This document shows, one piece after another, positions 49,482 to 58,546 of a stretch of DNA of 64,000 bases. Positions within the stretch are counted from its first letter, which is position 1. Every line of letters begins with the position of its first letter. The notes under the pieces were generated by a model that saw nothing but the letters and a program-made list of their open reading frames with translations, did no database searches and was not told where the DNA came from. Source of the stretch: Curtobacterium oceanosedimentum (GTDB lineage: Bacteria > Actinomycetota > Actinomycetes > Actinomycetales > Microbacteriaceae); NCBI RefSeq assembly GCF_020297365.1, contig NZ_JAIXIG010000003.1, forward strand, positions 75,823 through 139,822, in the 5' to 3' direction. Made by a program: the position numbers and the translations under genes.

Positions 49482-50024
49482 ATGACTTCTTTCCCTGAAT
49501 CCGTGGTGCTGCTGGCCGACGACCGTACCCCGATCGGCACGGCGGACAAGTTCACGGTGCACACCGACCACACGCCACTCCACCTGGCGTTCTCCTGCCA
49601 CGTGCGCAACGTCGACGGGGACGTTCTCGTCACCCGGCGCGCACTGTCGAAGAAGACCTGGCCCGGTGTCTGGACGAACACCTTCTGCGGCCACCCCGGC
49701 CCGGACGAGTCCTTCGAGGACGCCATCGCCCGCCGTGCCGAGCGTGAGCTGGGCATCACCGTGCGCGACGTCGAGGTCGTGCTGCCGGAGTTCCGGTACC
49801 GCGCGGTCGACGCCTCCGGCATCGTCGAGAACGAGGTCTGCCCGGTCTTCCGCGCGGTGACCGACGACACCCCGGCGCCCGCCGACGACGAGGTCGCCGA
49901 GCGGGCGTGGGTGTCGGAGGATGCTCTCAGGTCCGCCGTCGCCGGCGCGCCGTTCGCCTGGAGCCCGTGGCTCGGGTGGCAGCTCGCCGAGCTCGAGACC
50001 GCCGGGTTGCACGTCACCCGCTGA
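49482..50024 (+). CDS. idi: Isopentenyl-diphosphate isomerase, type 1
   Basis: It interconverts IPP and DMAPP, feeding both crtE and the C5 donor for crtEb. It has 180 residues with a Nudix-like fold. The active-site Cys is in TNTFCGHP and the Glu in ENEVCPVF. No ribosome site precedes the ATG; the transcript is probably near-leaderless. It diverges from the crt operon. Confidence 0.95.
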   Translation: MTSFPESVVLLADDRTPIGTADKFTVHTDHTPLHLAFSCHVRNVDGDVLVTRRALSKKTWPGVWTNTFCGHPGPDESFEDAIARRAERELGITVRDVEVVLPEFRYRAVDASGIVENEVCPVFRAVTDDTPAPADDEVAERAWVSEDALRSAVAGAPFAWSPWLGWQLAELETAGLHVTR

Positions 50025-50124
50025 CCCCCGCCGCGCTCGACGGTCGCGCCCGACCGCCGTGGGCGCGACCGGTGCCGAGCGTCCGGTCGATCGACGCACA
50101 GCTGGCGTCCGTGCGCCGGACGTG

Positions 50125-50159
50125 CATAATGATCTGGCCCGGAATGTGAACGTGCACAT
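50125..50159 (+). promoter_or_regulatory. Promoter and LacI operator of the regulator gene
   Basis: CATAAT (50125-50130) with an upstream TG forms an extended -10 box. ATGTGAACGTGCACAT (50144-50159) is a LacI-type palindrome downstream, matching the site at 51494-51509 in inverted orientation. Autorepression is likely. Confidence 0.6.
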
Positions 50160-50194
50160 CGACGTGCCACGGCCCCGGGCGGAAACGAGCAGCA

Positions 50195-51214
50195 ATGGCG
50201 TCACCGCGGACACAGCAACCGCGTTCGCCCAGCATCCGTGACGTCGCGCGGGTGGCGGGGGTCTCCCACCAGACCGTTTCGCGCGTGCTGAACAACTCGG
50301 ACGCGATCCGGGCGGAGACGCGCGACAAGGTCGTCGCGGCGATGGAGCAGCTGCAGTACCGGCCGAACCGCGCCGCGCGGGCGCTGGTGACGAGCCGCAC
50401 GCACACCATCGGCGTGCTGACGGCACGCCGTGCCCACTACGGGCCCGCCGTCGCCCTGCAGGCCATCGAGGACGCGGCGATGCTCCGCGGCTACTCGGTC
50501 ACCACGGCGAACATCGCCGAGGCGACCGACACGGCGGTGCGCGAAGGACTCGGACACCTGCTCGACCTGGACGTCGAGGGCATCGTGGTGATCGCCCCGC
50601 AGCAACGGGTGTTCGACCTGATCGCCGAACTCGGCATCAAGACGCCGTACGTCACGATGCGCGCCAGCGTCGGCGAGGACCCGACCGCGCTGTGGGTCGA
50701 CCAGATGGAGGGCGCCCGGCTCGCCACGGCGCACCTGCTCGACCTGGGGCACGAGTACGTCCGGCACATCGCGGGGCCGCGGGACTGGATCGAGGCGGAC
50801 GCCCGCATGCAGGGGTTCCTGCGCGAGATGTCCGACCGCGACATGACCGTCGTGCCGCCGATCCTGGGCGACTGGACCGCCGACTTCGGCTACCACGCCG
50901 GTCGCGAGCTGCTCCGGTGGCGGGACTGCACCGCGATCTTCTGCTCGAACGACCAGATGGCGCTCGGGGTGATGCACGCCGCGCGCTCCTACGGGCTCGA
51001 CGTGCCCGGCGACCTGTCGGTGGTCGGGTACGACGACATCCCCGAGGCGAAGCACTTCTGGCCCCCGCTCACCACCGTGCAGGTCGACTTCGCCGAGCTC
51101 GGCCGCCGCTGCGTCGACCTGCTGCTGCCGGGCGACGGCGACCTGCTCCGGCCGATCGACATCGTCCCCCAGCTCGTCGTGCGCGCCTCGTCGGCCGCGC
51201 CCCGCAGCCGCTGA
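50195..51214 (+). CDS. LacI-family regulator of the ChvE-type importer
   Basis: It has 339 residues. The helix-turn-helix is SIRDVARVAGVSHQTVSRVL, the hinge is YRPNRAARALVTSRT, and the sensor domain shows IFCSNDQMALGVMHAA and VVGYDDIPEA. It is predicted to bind ATGTGAACG-type sites before itself and before the following sugar importer. A start at ATG 50195 puts the HTH at residues 13-32. Confidence 0.92.
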   Translation: MASPRTQQPRSPSIRDVARVAGVSHQTVSRVLNNSDAIRAETRDKVVAAMEQLQYRPNRAARALVTSRTHTIGVLTARRAHYGPAVALQAIEDAAMLRGYSVTTANIAEATDTAVREGLGHLLDLDVEGIVVIAPQQRVFDLIAELGIKTPYVTMRASVGEDPTALWVDQMEGARLATAHLLDLGHEYVRHIAGPRDWIEADARMQGFLREMSDRDMTVVPPILGDWTADFGYHAGRELLRWRDCTAIFCSNDQMALGVMHAARSYGLDVPGDLSVVGYDDIPEAKHFWPPLTTVQVDFAELGRRCVDLLLPGDGDLLRPIDIVPQLVVRASSAAPRSR

Positions 51215-51288
51215 GCGGGTCCGACCGGCGCTGAGCGGGTCGACAGGTACTGAGCGGTCCGGCAGCCACTGAGCGGCCCGGCAGGCGC
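51211..51288 (+). repeat. Four degenerate tandem repeats of 19-20 bp
   Basis: CTGAGCGG begins units at 51211, 51231, 51250 and 51269. Each continues with a G+C-rich variable part. The first unit contains the stop codon of the LacI gene. The function is unknown. Confidence 0.75.
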
Positions 51289-51292
51289 CCGG

Positions 51293-51342
51293 CGTCGGAC
51301 GGGAGGCGCGTGGCGGGCCCGCCACGGGCCTCCCGTCCGACG
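51293..51342. terminator. 50-bp near-perfect palindrome, GGACGGGAGGC family
   Basis: CGTCGGACGGGAGGC (51293-51307) pairs with 51328-51342, and the central 20 bp also pair with one mismatch. It ends the LacI gene. From here to 51447 nothing further is recognised. Confidence 0.75.
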
Positions 51343-51447
51343 TGCGGAACCACGCAACGGACGGCAGCTGCGCGCCGCCCTGCCCCCAGGCCGGGGGACG
51401 TTCCCGCCGGATCGCGCAGGCCGTTACGAAAACGCGACCAATCCGAA

Positions 51448-51478
51448 TTGACAGCCGCACCGAGGCTGTGCGTAAATT
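51448..51478 (+). promoter_or_regulatory. Promoter of the ChvE-type operon
   Basis: TTGACA (51448-51453) is a perfect -35 box, and TAAATT (51473-51478) fits a -10 box at a 19-bp spacing (18 with GTAAAT). The operator at 51494 lies just downstream of the predicted start. Confidence 0.6.
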
Positions 51479-51493
51479 GCCTCCGTCCTGCCG

Positions 51494-51509
51494 ATGTGAC
51501 CGTTCACAT
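51494..51509. promoter_or_regulatory. LacI operator of the ChvE-type operon
   Basis: ATGTGACCGTTCACAT reads ATGTGAACGGTCACAT on the other strand, matching 14 of 16 bases of the site at 50144-50159. Confidence 0.65.
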
Positions 51510-51600
51510 GAGCGTCGCACCGAGCCGGATCCGGACGCGACAACGAAGTCCACACAGGCCCGCCTGTGCACTCGCTGCCGCAGCAGAACCACCGAACACA

Positions 51601-51620
51601 CTGCCGCGTCGAAGCGGCAG
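51601..51620 (+). promoter_or_regulatory. Leader hairpin next to the ATPase ribosome site
   Basis: CTGCCGC and GCGGCAG pair around GTCGAA, directly before AAGGAG (51621-51626). A second stem (CACAGGC/GCCTGTG, 51553-51568) lies earlier in the leader. They may modulate translation or stabilise the mRNA. Confidence 0.4.
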
Positions 51621-51633
51621 AAGGAGATGCACT

Positions 51634-53226
51634 GTGGCGTCAACCCCGATCGACACCGGCCTCGAGACCCGGTCGATCACCGCACCCGAGACGATCCTCG
51701 AGATGCGCTCGATCACCAAGGAGTTCCCTGGTGTCAAGGCGCTGTCCGACGTCTCGCTCAGCGTCCGCGCCGGCGAGATCCACGCGATCTGCGGCGAGAA
51801 CGGCGCGGGCAAGTCGACCCTGATGAAGGTCCTGTCCGGCGTCTACCCCTACGGCACGTACAGCGGTGAGATCGTCTACGAGGGCGAAGAGGTCCGCTTC
51901 TCGAACATCAAGCAGTCCGAGCAGGCCGGCATCGTCATCATCCACCAGGAGCTGGCGCTCGTCCCGGAGCTCTCGATCACCGAGAACCTGTTCCTGGGCA
52001 ACGAGCCGAGCCGCGGTGGCGTCATCAACTGGACCGCCGCGCAGCTGCGTGCGCAGGACCTGCTCGCCCGCGTCGGCCTGGCCGACGACCCCGACACGCA
52101 GATCAAGAACATCGGTGTCGGCAAGCAGCAGCTCGTCGAGATCGCGAAGGCCCTGCACAAGGACGTCAAGCTCCTGATCCTCGACGAGCCGACCGCCGCG
52201 CTCAACGAGAACGACTCGCAGCACCTGCTCGACCTGATCGTCGGGCTGAAGGCCAAGGGCATCGCGAGCATCATCATCAGCCACAAGCTCAACGAGATCG
52301 AGCAGATCGCCGACGAGATCACGATCATCCGTGACGGCAAGGCCATCGAGACGCTCAACGTCAAGGCGGACGGCGTCAACGAGGACCGCATCATCCGCGG
52401 CATGGTCGGTCGCTCGCTCGAGTCGCGGTTCCCGGACCGCACCCCGAAGATCGGCGAGACCTTCTTCGAGGTCCGCAACTGGACCGTGCAGCACCCGCTC
52501 GACTCGTCGCGGCTGGTCTGCAAGGGCTCGAACTTCCACGTCCGCCGCGGCGAGATCGTCGGCTTCGCCGGGCTCATGGGTGCGGGGCGCACCGAGCTCG
52601 CGATGAGCCTGTTCGGTCGCTCCTACGGCACGTGGCTCGACGGCCAGATCATCAAGGACGGCCGCGAGATCAAGGTCACGAACGTCCAGCAGGCCATCGA
52701 CAACGGCCTCGGCTACGTCTCCGAGGACCGCAAGGCGCTCGGGCTCAACCTGCTCGACACCGTGAAGCGCTCGACCGTCGCCGCCGACCTGCCGAAGATC
52801 TCGAAGGCCGGTGTCGTCGACTCGCTCGAGGAGTACTCGGTCGCCGAGAAGTACCGGAAGATGCTGCGCACCAAGGTGCCGAGCGTCGAGGACAACGTCG
52901 GCAAGCTGTCCGGCGGCAACCAGCAGAAGGTCGTCCTGTCGAAGTGGATGTTCACCGACCCGGACATCCTGATCCTCGACGAGCCGACCCGCGGTATCGA
53001 CGTCGGCGCCAAGTTCGAGATCTACGGGATCATCCAGCAGCTCGCGGCCGAGGGGAAGGGCATCATCCTCATCTCGTCGGAGCTCCCCGAACTGCTCGGT
53101 CTGTCCGACCGCATCTACACCATCTTCGAGGGCCAGATCACCGCTGACCTCCCGGCCGACAAGGCCGATCCCGAATCGCTCATGCGCAGCATGACCTCCG
53201 CGCGGAAGGGCGCCACCGCCTCATGA
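51634..53226 (+). CDS. mmsA: Sugar ABC importer ATPase (MmsA/GguA type, CUT2)
   Basis: It has 530 residues with two ATPase domains. The first has Walker [13 protein letters not shown] and a diverged signature ([16 protein letters not shown]); the second lacks a normal Walker A ([12 protein letters not shown]) and has [15 protein letters not shown]. This asymmetry is normal for CUT2 importers. GTG 51634 has AAGGAG 7 nt upstream. It is the first gene of an operon with a permease and a ChvE-like binding protein. Confidence 0.94.
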   Translation: MASTPIDTGLETRSITAPETILEMRSITKEFPGVKALSDVSLSVRAGEIHAICGENGAGKSTLMKVLSGVYPYGTYSGEIVYEGEEVRFSNIKQSEQAGIVIIHQELALVPELSITENLFLGNEPSRGGVINWTAAQLRAQDLLARVGLADDPDTQIKNIGVGKQQLVEIAKALHKDVKLLILDEPTAALNENDSQHLLDLIVGLKAKGIASIIISHKLNEIEQIADEITIIRDGKAIETLNVKADGVNEDRIIRGMVGRSLESRFPDRTPKIGETFFEVRNWTVQHPLDSSRLVCKGSNFHVRRGEIVGFAGLMGAGRTELAMSLFGRSYGTWLDGQIIKDGREIKVTNVQQAIDNGLGYVSEDRKALGLNLLDTVKRSTVAADLPKISKAGVVDSLEEYSVAEKYRKMLRTKVPSVEDNVGKLSGGNQQKVVLSKWMFTDPDILILDEPTRGIDVGAKFEIYGIIQQLAAEGKGIILISSELPELLGLSDRIYTIFEGQITADLPADKADPESLMRSMTSARKGATAS

Positions 53227-54515
53227 ACAACCTGAAACTGCTCTTCGGCAAGGGCAACAGCATCGGCCAGTACGGCATGGTCATCGCGCTCATCGCGATC
53301 CTGATCTTCTTCTCGATCACGACGAACGGGCTCATCCTCGAGCCGACCAACGTCATCAACCTGTTCCTGCAGTACTCCTACATCCTGATCCTGGCGCTCG
53401 GCATGGTCATGGTGATCATCGCGGGGCACATCGACCTGTCGGTCGGTTCGGTCGCAGCGGTCGTCGGCATCGTCGTCGCGCAGTCGATGGCCGTGTGGGA
53501 CTTCCCGGTGTGGGCAGCGATCCTGCTGGGTCTCGCCTGCGGCGCCGCGATCGGTGCGTGGCAGGGCTTCTGGGTGGCGTTCGTGAAGGTCCCGGCCTTC
53601 ATCGTGACCCTGGCCGGCCAGCTCATCTTCCGCGGTGTGAACCAGATCATCGGCAACTCGACCTCGGTCCCCGTCCCGAACGACTTCATCCCGATCGGCG
53701 CCGGCTTCCTCGGTGACTTCGGCCCGGACTTCGGCTTCAGCAACGGCACCCTGCTCATCGGGCTCGTCACGATCCTCGCCCTCATCATCATCGAGGCCCG
53801 TGGCCGTGCCCGCCGCAAGAAGATGCAGGCCGAGGTCCCGCCGCTGTGGGTCTCGATCGTCCGCACCGGCATCCTGGTCGCCGTCACCCTCGTCGCGACC
53901 TACCTGTTCGCCGCCGGCCCCATCGGCACCTCGGTCCCGATCGTCGCGATCATCCTCGGTGTGCTGACCATCGTCTACGGCTTCGTCACGAAGAACACCA
54001 TCTTCGGTCGCCAGGTCTACGCCGTCGGTGGCAACGCGAACGCCGCCGTCCTGTCCGGTGTCTCCGCGAAGAAGGTCAACTTCTTCGTCATGATGAACAT
54101 GTCCGTCCTCGCCGCCATCGCCGGCATGGTGTTCGTCGCCTACTCGGGTGCCTCCGGCCCCGCGGACGGCACCGGCTGGGAGCTCGACGCGATCGCCGCC
54201 GTGTTCGTCGGTGGTGCAGCCGTCGCCGGTGGTGTCGGCACGATCTCCGGCTCGATCATCGGTGGCCTCGTGATGGCGCTGCTGTCGAACGGTCTGCAGC
54301 TCATGGGCCTCGAGTCGAACCAGGTGCAGATCATCCGCGGCCTGGTCCTGCTCGTCGCCGTCGCCTTCGACGTCTACTCGAAGTCGCAGGGTCGTCCGTC
54401 CCTGATCGGTGGGATGCTGCGGCAGTTCCAGCGGAAGGACACCGAGGACAACACGGTGGCCGCCCAGCAGCCGCGGTCCATCGAGGACCAACCGGACAAG
54501 ATCACCCTCCCCTAG
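53223..54515 (+). CDS. mmsB: Sugar ABC importer permease (MmsB/GguB type)
   Basis: It has 430 residues and about ten hydrophobic segments. The CUT2 permease features are [20 protein letters not shown] and [22 protein letters not shown] charged tail follows. ATG 53223 overlaps the ATPase stop (ATGA). Confidence 0.94.
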   Translation: MNNLKLLFGKGNSIGQYGMVIALIAILIFFSITTNGLILEPTNVINLFLQYSYILILALGMVMVIIAGHIDLSVGSVAAVVGIVVAQSMAVWDFPVWAAILLGLACGAAIGAWQGFWVAFVKVPAFIVTLAGQLIFRGVNQIIGNSTSVPVPNDFIPIGAGFLGDFGPDFGFSNGTLLIGLVTILALIIIEARGRARRKKMQAEVPPLWVSIVRTGILVAVTLVATYLFAAGPIGTSVPIVAIILGVLTIVYGFVTKNTIFGRQVYAVGGNANAAVLSGVSAKKVNFFVMMNMSVLAAIAGMVFVAYSGASGPADGTGWELDAIAAVFVGGAAVAGGVGTISGSIIGGLVMALLSNGLQLMGLESNQVQIIRGLVLLVAVAFDVYSKSQGRPSLIGGMLRQFQRKDTEDNTVAAQQPRSIEDQPDKITLP

Positions 54516-54573
54516 TCCCACACTCCACACCGGGGCTCCGGCCCCACCTCCTCAACGAAGAGAAAGCAATCAC

Positions 54574-55683
54574 ATGCGCAAGAAGATCGTCGCCGGCCTC
54601 AGCCTGGCGCTCATCGCGGGCCTGGCCCTCAGCGGCTGCTCGGCTCGTGGCACCTCCGGTGACTCCGGCAGCGATGGCGGCAGCACCATCAAGAAGGGCG
54701 ACCTCATCGGCGTCGCGCTCCCCGCCAAGACCTCGCAGAACTGGGTCCTCGCGGGCGCCGCGTTCGAGAAGTCGATCGAGGAAGCCGGCTTCAAGGCCGA
54801 CATCCAGTACGCCAACGCCGGCAACCCGGTCCCGGACCAGCAGTCGCAGATCTCGGGCATGATCACCAAGGGCGCGAAGGCCGTCATCATCGGTGCCGCC
54901 GACGGTTCGCAGCTGACCGCGCAGGTCAAGTCCGCCAAGGACCGCGGCGCCGTCGTCATCGCCTGGGACCGCAACATCCTGAACACGAAGAACGTCGACT
55001 ACTACGTGGCGTTCAACAACTTCAAGGTCGGCCAGCTCCAGGCCGAGGCGCTGCTCAAGGGCCTCGAGGAGAAGAAGGGCGACAAGCCGTACAACGTCGA
55101 GCTCTTCGCCGGTTCGCCGGACGACGCCAACGCCACCGTGTTCTTCAACGGTGCGATGGACGTCCTGCAGCCGAAGATCGACGACGGCACGATCAAGGTC
55201 GTCTCCGGTCAGACCACCTTCCAGAAGGTCGTCACGCAGGGCTGGCTCGCGCAGAAGGCCCAGTCGCGCATGACCGACCTGCTCGCGCAGTACTACACGG
55301 GTGACACCGAGCTCGACGGCGTCCTCTCGCCGAACGACACGCTCGCCCGTGCGATCCTCACCGCGACCAAGGCCGCCGGCAAGGACACCCCCGTCGTGAC
55401 CGGGCAGGACTCGGAGACCGCGTCGATCCCGCTCATCATGCAGGGCACGCAGTACTCGACGATCTACAAGAACACCACGGAAGAGGCCCAGGCGGCCGTC
55501 GACCTCGTCTCCACCCTGGCGAAGGGCGACAAGCCGGACACCAAGATGGACAAGACGAACAACTACAACGGCGTGAAGACGGTCCCCGCGATCGAGCTCA
55601 CCCCGGTCCTCGTCACCAAGGACAACGCGGTCGAGGCCTACGAGGGCAACGACACCCTCGAGGAGCTCGCCAAGAAGGGCTGA
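54574..55683 (+). CDS. chvE: Sugar-binding lipoprotein, ChvE type
   Basis: It has 369 residues. The signal peptide ends in the lipobox LALSGC. The body matches ChvE/XylF-like proteins that bind several monosaccharides (AKTSQNWVLAGAAFEKSIEEA, then QISGMITKGAKAVIIGAADG and VIAWDRNI). A short hairpin (GGGGC/GCCCC) in the 58-bp gap upstream may protect the mRNA. The exact sugar is not evident; arabinose, galactose, glucose or xylose are possible. Confidence 0.93.
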   Translation: MRKKIVAGLSLALIAGLALSGCSARGTSGDSGSDGGSTIKKGDLIGVALPAKTSQNWVLAGAAFEKSIEEAGFKADIQYANAGNPVPDQQSQISGMITKGAKAVIIGAADGSQLTAQVKSAKDRGAVVIAWDRNILNTKNVDYYVAFNNFKVGQLQAEALLKGLEEKKGDKPYNVELFAGSPDDANATVFFNGAMDVLQPKIDDGTIKVVSGQTTFQKVVTQGWLAQKAQSRMTDLLAQYYTGDTELDGVLSPNDTLARAILTATKAAGKDTPVVTGQDSETASIPLIMQGTQYSTIYKNTTEEAQAAVDLVSTLAKGDKPDTKMDKTNNYNGVKTVPAIELTPVLVTKDNAVEAYEGNDTLEELAKKG

Positions 55684-55698
55684 TCTCCCCCGCACCAC

Positions 55699-55736
55699 GG
55701 ACGGCCCCGTCTCGCCTCGGCGAGACGGGGCCGTCC
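55699..55736 (+). terminator. Terminator of the ChvE-type operon
   Basis: A perfect 18-bp stem (GGACGGCCCCGTCTCGCC with 55719-55736) with a 2-nt loop begins 15 bp after the stop. Confidence 0.85.
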
Positions 55737-55762
55737 TGCGTCGTCCGGGGCCGGCCCCACGG

Positions 55763-55807
55763 CGGACGGGAGGCGCGGCGCACGTCGTGATCCGTGCCTC
55801 CCGTCCG
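55763..55807. terminator. Palindrome of the GGACGGGAGGC family
   Basis: CGGACGGGAGGC and GCCTCCCGTCCG flank a 21-bp centre. It lies 9 bp from the HEPN gene stop and ends that minus-strand unit. Confidence 0.7.
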
Positions 55808-55815
55808 GCGTGGGG

Positions 55816-56163
55816 TCACCCGTGCGTGGCGCGCAGCCGCGCCGCGGCGGCGGCCAGGTGCGGGACATCGGTGCGCGCCGTCCCGGACACGACGGCGCGC
55901 GTGGTGTCGAAGTACCGGCGGGTGAGCCGTTCCCCGAGGTCCGAGACCCGTGACCACGGGATGTCCGGCTCACCGGCCGTGACGGCGGCGGGCAGCACCC
56001 GGACCGCCTCACCGATCTCGACCAACCGCATCCGCACCGCGTCGTGCACCAGGTCCTCCGGCAACCGTGGGTCGCCGACGTAGCGGCGGATGGCCTCGCA
56101 GGCGCGGATCACGTCGTCGAGGCGGTCGCCGACGGCGCGACGCGATCCGTCCTCCGCCATCAC
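55816..56163 (-). CDS. HEPN domain protein, HepT-like, active-site motif lost
   Basis: It has 115 residues and the all-helical HepT/DUF86 pattern (DRLDDVIRACEAIRRYV, IPWSRVSDLGERLTRRYFD). HepT RNases carry R-x4-H-x-Y. Here the aligned segment is GERLTRRYF, so the Arg is Gly and the His is Arg, while Tyr is kept. It is therefore probably not an active RNase. It overlaps the MntA-like gene (GTGA or start at ATG 56160) and forms a two-gene unit with it. Confidence 0.8.
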   Translation of the reverse strand: MMAEDGSRRAVGDRLDDVIRACEAIRRYVGDPRLPEDLVHDAVRMRLVEIGEAVRVLPAAVTAGEPDIPWSRVSDLGERLTRRYFDTTRAVVSGTARTDVPHLAAAAARLRATHG

Positions 56164-56675
56164 AGCGGCACCGCACTCCGGACGACCTCGGGGTGCATCC
56201 CCGCGGCGTCCACCACGTCGACGCGCACCCCGAGCAGCCGTTCGGCGGCGTCCTGGATGCGCATGAGCGCGAAGATGCCGAGCCCGTCGTCGACGTCGAT
56301 CATCAGGTCGACGTCGCTGTCCGGGCCGTCCTGGCCGCGGGCGACGCTGCCGAACAGGCGGGGGTTCCTGCCGCCGAACCGTTCGACGACGGCGACCAGG
56401 TCGTCGCGCGCCGCGGCGACGCGCTCGCGGAGCGGCGGGGACTCCTCGACCGGCTGCAGGTCGATGGTGGTCGTGAACCCCGCCGCCCGGAGCATCCGCT
56501 GCAACGCGGCGAGCGAGGGCTCCCGTCGACCGTTCTCGTACGTGCTGATGACGCTCTGCGTGACCCCGGCGCGGCGCGCGAGCTGGACCTGGGTCAGCTC
56601 GGCGCGCTCGCGCGCGTCACGGATGAGCGCTGCCGCCGACAGTGGCGGTGCAGGTCGTGGAGGAACCGCGGACAT
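56160..56675 (-). CDS. HTH-fused MNT nucleotidyltransferase (MntA-like antitoxin)
   Basis: It has 171 residues. Residues 12-75 form an Xre-type helix-turn-helix (RERAELTQVQLARRAGVTQS, then ISTYENGRREPS). The second half is a minimal nucleotidyltransferase with the full G-S-x10-D-x-D motif (FGSVARGQDGPDSDVDLMID). MntA antitoxins transfer AMP to HepT, and the fused HTH suggests autoregulation. ATG 56675 stands 6 nt after TATCGT (56682-56687, minus), so a leaderless start is likely. Confidence 0.85.
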   Translation of the reverse strand: MSAVPPRPAPPLSAAALIRDARERAELTQVQLARRAGVTQSVISTYENGRREPSLAALQRMLRAAGFTTTIDLQPVEESPPLRERVAAARDDLVAVVERFGGRNPRLFGSVARGQDGPDSDVDLMIDVDDGLGIFALMRIQDAAERLLGVRVDVVDAAGMHPEVVRSAVPL

Positions 56676-56729
56676 GCTGCAACGATACACAGCATTGAAC
56701 ATTTCAGTTCGGTCTGCGGGTTCCGGGCG

Positions 56730-57317
56730 TCAGCGCTCCCCCGACACGTCCGCCCGGTGGAAGTTCAGCGCCGAACGCGAGGGCGTCGGGCCGCGCTGCC
56801 CCTGGTAGCGCGACTGGTACTCGGCCGAGCCGTAGGGCTTGTCCGCCGGGCTCGACAGCTGGAAGAAGCAGAGCTGCCCGATCTTCATGCCGGGCCAGAG
56901 CTTGATCGGCAGTGTCGCGACGTTCGACAGCTCGAGCGTGACGTGCCCCGAGAAGCCCGGGTCGATGAACCCGGCGGTCGAGTGCGTCAGCAGGCCGAGG
57001 CGACCGAGCGAGCTCTTGCCCTCGAGCCGCGCGGCGATGTCGTCCGGCAGGGTCACGACCTCGAACGTGGACCCGAGGACGAACTCACCGGGGTGCAGCA
57101 CGAACGCCTCGTCGGGGTCCGTCTCGACCAACCGGGTCAGGTCGGGCTGGTCCACCGCCGGGTCGATGTGCGGGTACTTGTGGTTGTCGAAGAGCCGGAA
57201 GAACTTGTCGAGCCGGACGTCGATGCTCGACGGCTGGACGAGCGACGCGTCGTACGGGTCGAGACCGATGCGGCCTGCGGCCAGCTGGGCGGTGATGTCG
57301 CGGTCGGAGAGCAGCAC
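56730..57317 (-). CDS. dcd: dCTP deaminase (Dcd)
   Basis: It deaminates dCTP towards dUMP for thymidylate synthesis. It has 195 residues. It shows [38 protein letters not shown] and the catalytic Glu region GHVTLELSN. Some actinobacterial members also carry dUTPase activity, so a bifunctional enzyme is possible. GTG 57317 stands 7 nt after TAGGCT (57325-57330, minus). Confidence 0.94.
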   Translation of the reverse strand: MLLSDRDITAQLAAGRIGLDPYDASLVQPSSIDVRLDKFFRLFDNHKYPHIDPAVDQPDLTRLVETDPDEAFVLHPGEFVLGSTFEVVTLPDDIAARLEGKSSLGRLGLLTHSTAGFIDPGFSGHVTLELSNVATLPIKLWPGMKIGQLCFFQLSSPADKPYGSAEYQSRYQGQRGPTPSRSALNFHRADVSGER

Positions 57318-57352
57318 GCGCAGAAGCCTAGCGGCAGCGGGCGGCGCGCCGG

Positions 57353-57358
57353 TATACT
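57353..57358 (+). promoter_or_regulatory. -10 box of the GNAT gene
   Basis: TATACT is a near-consensus -10 box, 44 nt before the GNAT start and divergent from dcd. Confidence 0.5.
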
Positions 57359-57402
57359 GCCAGGCTGCCCACCACCCCGACGGGCGGCGTTCGGAGAGCA
57401 CG

Positions 57403-58494
57403 ATGACCACGTACACCGTCGACGAGATCCCGGTGCCCGCCAGCATGGACGACGACCCGGCGACCGTCGCGACCTTCGCCGCCTGGCGCGCCGTGTCCGA
57501 CGGCGCCGAAGCCGCCGTGCACGGGTTGCACGAGCTGGCGTGGACACCGGAGGAGTACCTGCCGCTGTGCCGCGAGCCGGGCGCCCCGAGTCGCCTCGTC
57601 GTCGCCCGCGACCACCGCGGCACCGTGGTCGGAGCGGGCTCGTACGACACGAAGCAGGAGCCCGGCACCACCAACTGCTGGCTGTCCGTCGGCGTCGCGC
57701 CCGAGCACCAGCGCCGCGGTGTCGGGACGCTGCTCGCCGACCACCTGGAGTCGATGGCCCGCGCCGACGGCCGCACGCAGTGGAAGACGTACGCCGTCTC
57801 ACGGCAGGTCGGTCCGGCGTCCGGGCCCGGGTACGTGCAGGCCCCGACCGGGTACGGCGCCGTCCCGGAGGACGAGGCCGGCGTGCGGTTCCTGACCGCC
57901 CGCGGTTGGCACTTCGGCCAGGTGAACCGCATCAGCCGGCTCACGCTGCCGGCGGACACGACCGTGGTGCGCGGCGTGCACGAGCGGGCGGCGTCCGCCG
58001 CCGGCGAGCAGTACCGCGTGCACGCCTGGACCGGGCGCACACCGGAGCAGTGGCTCGACGGCATCGCGTTGCTGGAGACCCGCATGAGCACCGACGCGCC
58101 CGCCGGCGACATGGCGGAGCCCGAGGACGTCTGGACCGCCGAACGACTCCGCGAGCACGAGGACGAGCTCGCACGAGCCCCGCGGACCCTGCTCACGGTG
58201 GCCGTCGAGCACGTCCCGACCACCACCTTGGCCGGTTTCACGCAGCTGTCGGTGCCGGACGACCCCGCTCGGCCCGCGCAGCAGTGGGACACCCTGGTGC
58301 TCCGCGAGCACCGCGGCCACCGGCTCGGCTGGCTGCTCAAGGTCGTCGGGATCCAGGAGCTCGAGCAGCGGTTCCCCGGGCGTCCCTCGATCATCACGTT
58401 CAACGCCGAGGAGAACCGTCACATGCTCGACGTGAACGAGGCCGTCGGGTTCGTCGGCGTCGGCTCCGAGGGCATCTGGGAACACCGCGTCTGA
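57403..58494 (+). CDS. Double GNAT N-acetyltransferase
   Basis: It has 363 residues with two GNAT domains. The first has the acetyl-CoA motif [20 protein letters not shown]; the second has [18 protein letters not shown]. Such tandem proteins include mycothiol synthase and antibiotic acetylases, but this one lacks clear markers of either. GGAGAG lies 7 nt before ATG 57403. Confidence 0.88.
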   Translation: MTTYTVDEIPVPASMDDDPATVATFAAWRAVSDGAEAAVHGLHELAWTPEEYLPLCREPGAPSRLVVARDHRGTVVGAGSYDTKQEPGTTNCWLSVGVAPEHQRRGVGTLLADHLESMARADGRTQWKTYAVSRQVGPASGPGYVQAPTGYGAVPEDEAGVRFLTARGWHFGQVNRISRLTLPADTTVVRGVHERAASAAGEQYRVHAWTGRTPEQWLDGIALLETRMSTDAPAGDMAEPEDVWTAERLREHEDELARAPRTLLTVAVEHVPTTTLAGFTQLSVPDDPARPAQQWDTLVLREHRGHRLGWLLKVVGIQELEQRFPGRPSIITFNAEENRHMLDVNEAVGFVGVGSEGIWEHRV

Positions 58495-58546
58495 ACGCGC
58501 ACCCGAGGGGCTGCTTGCCAGCCGGCGCGCCTACCATTGGACGGTC

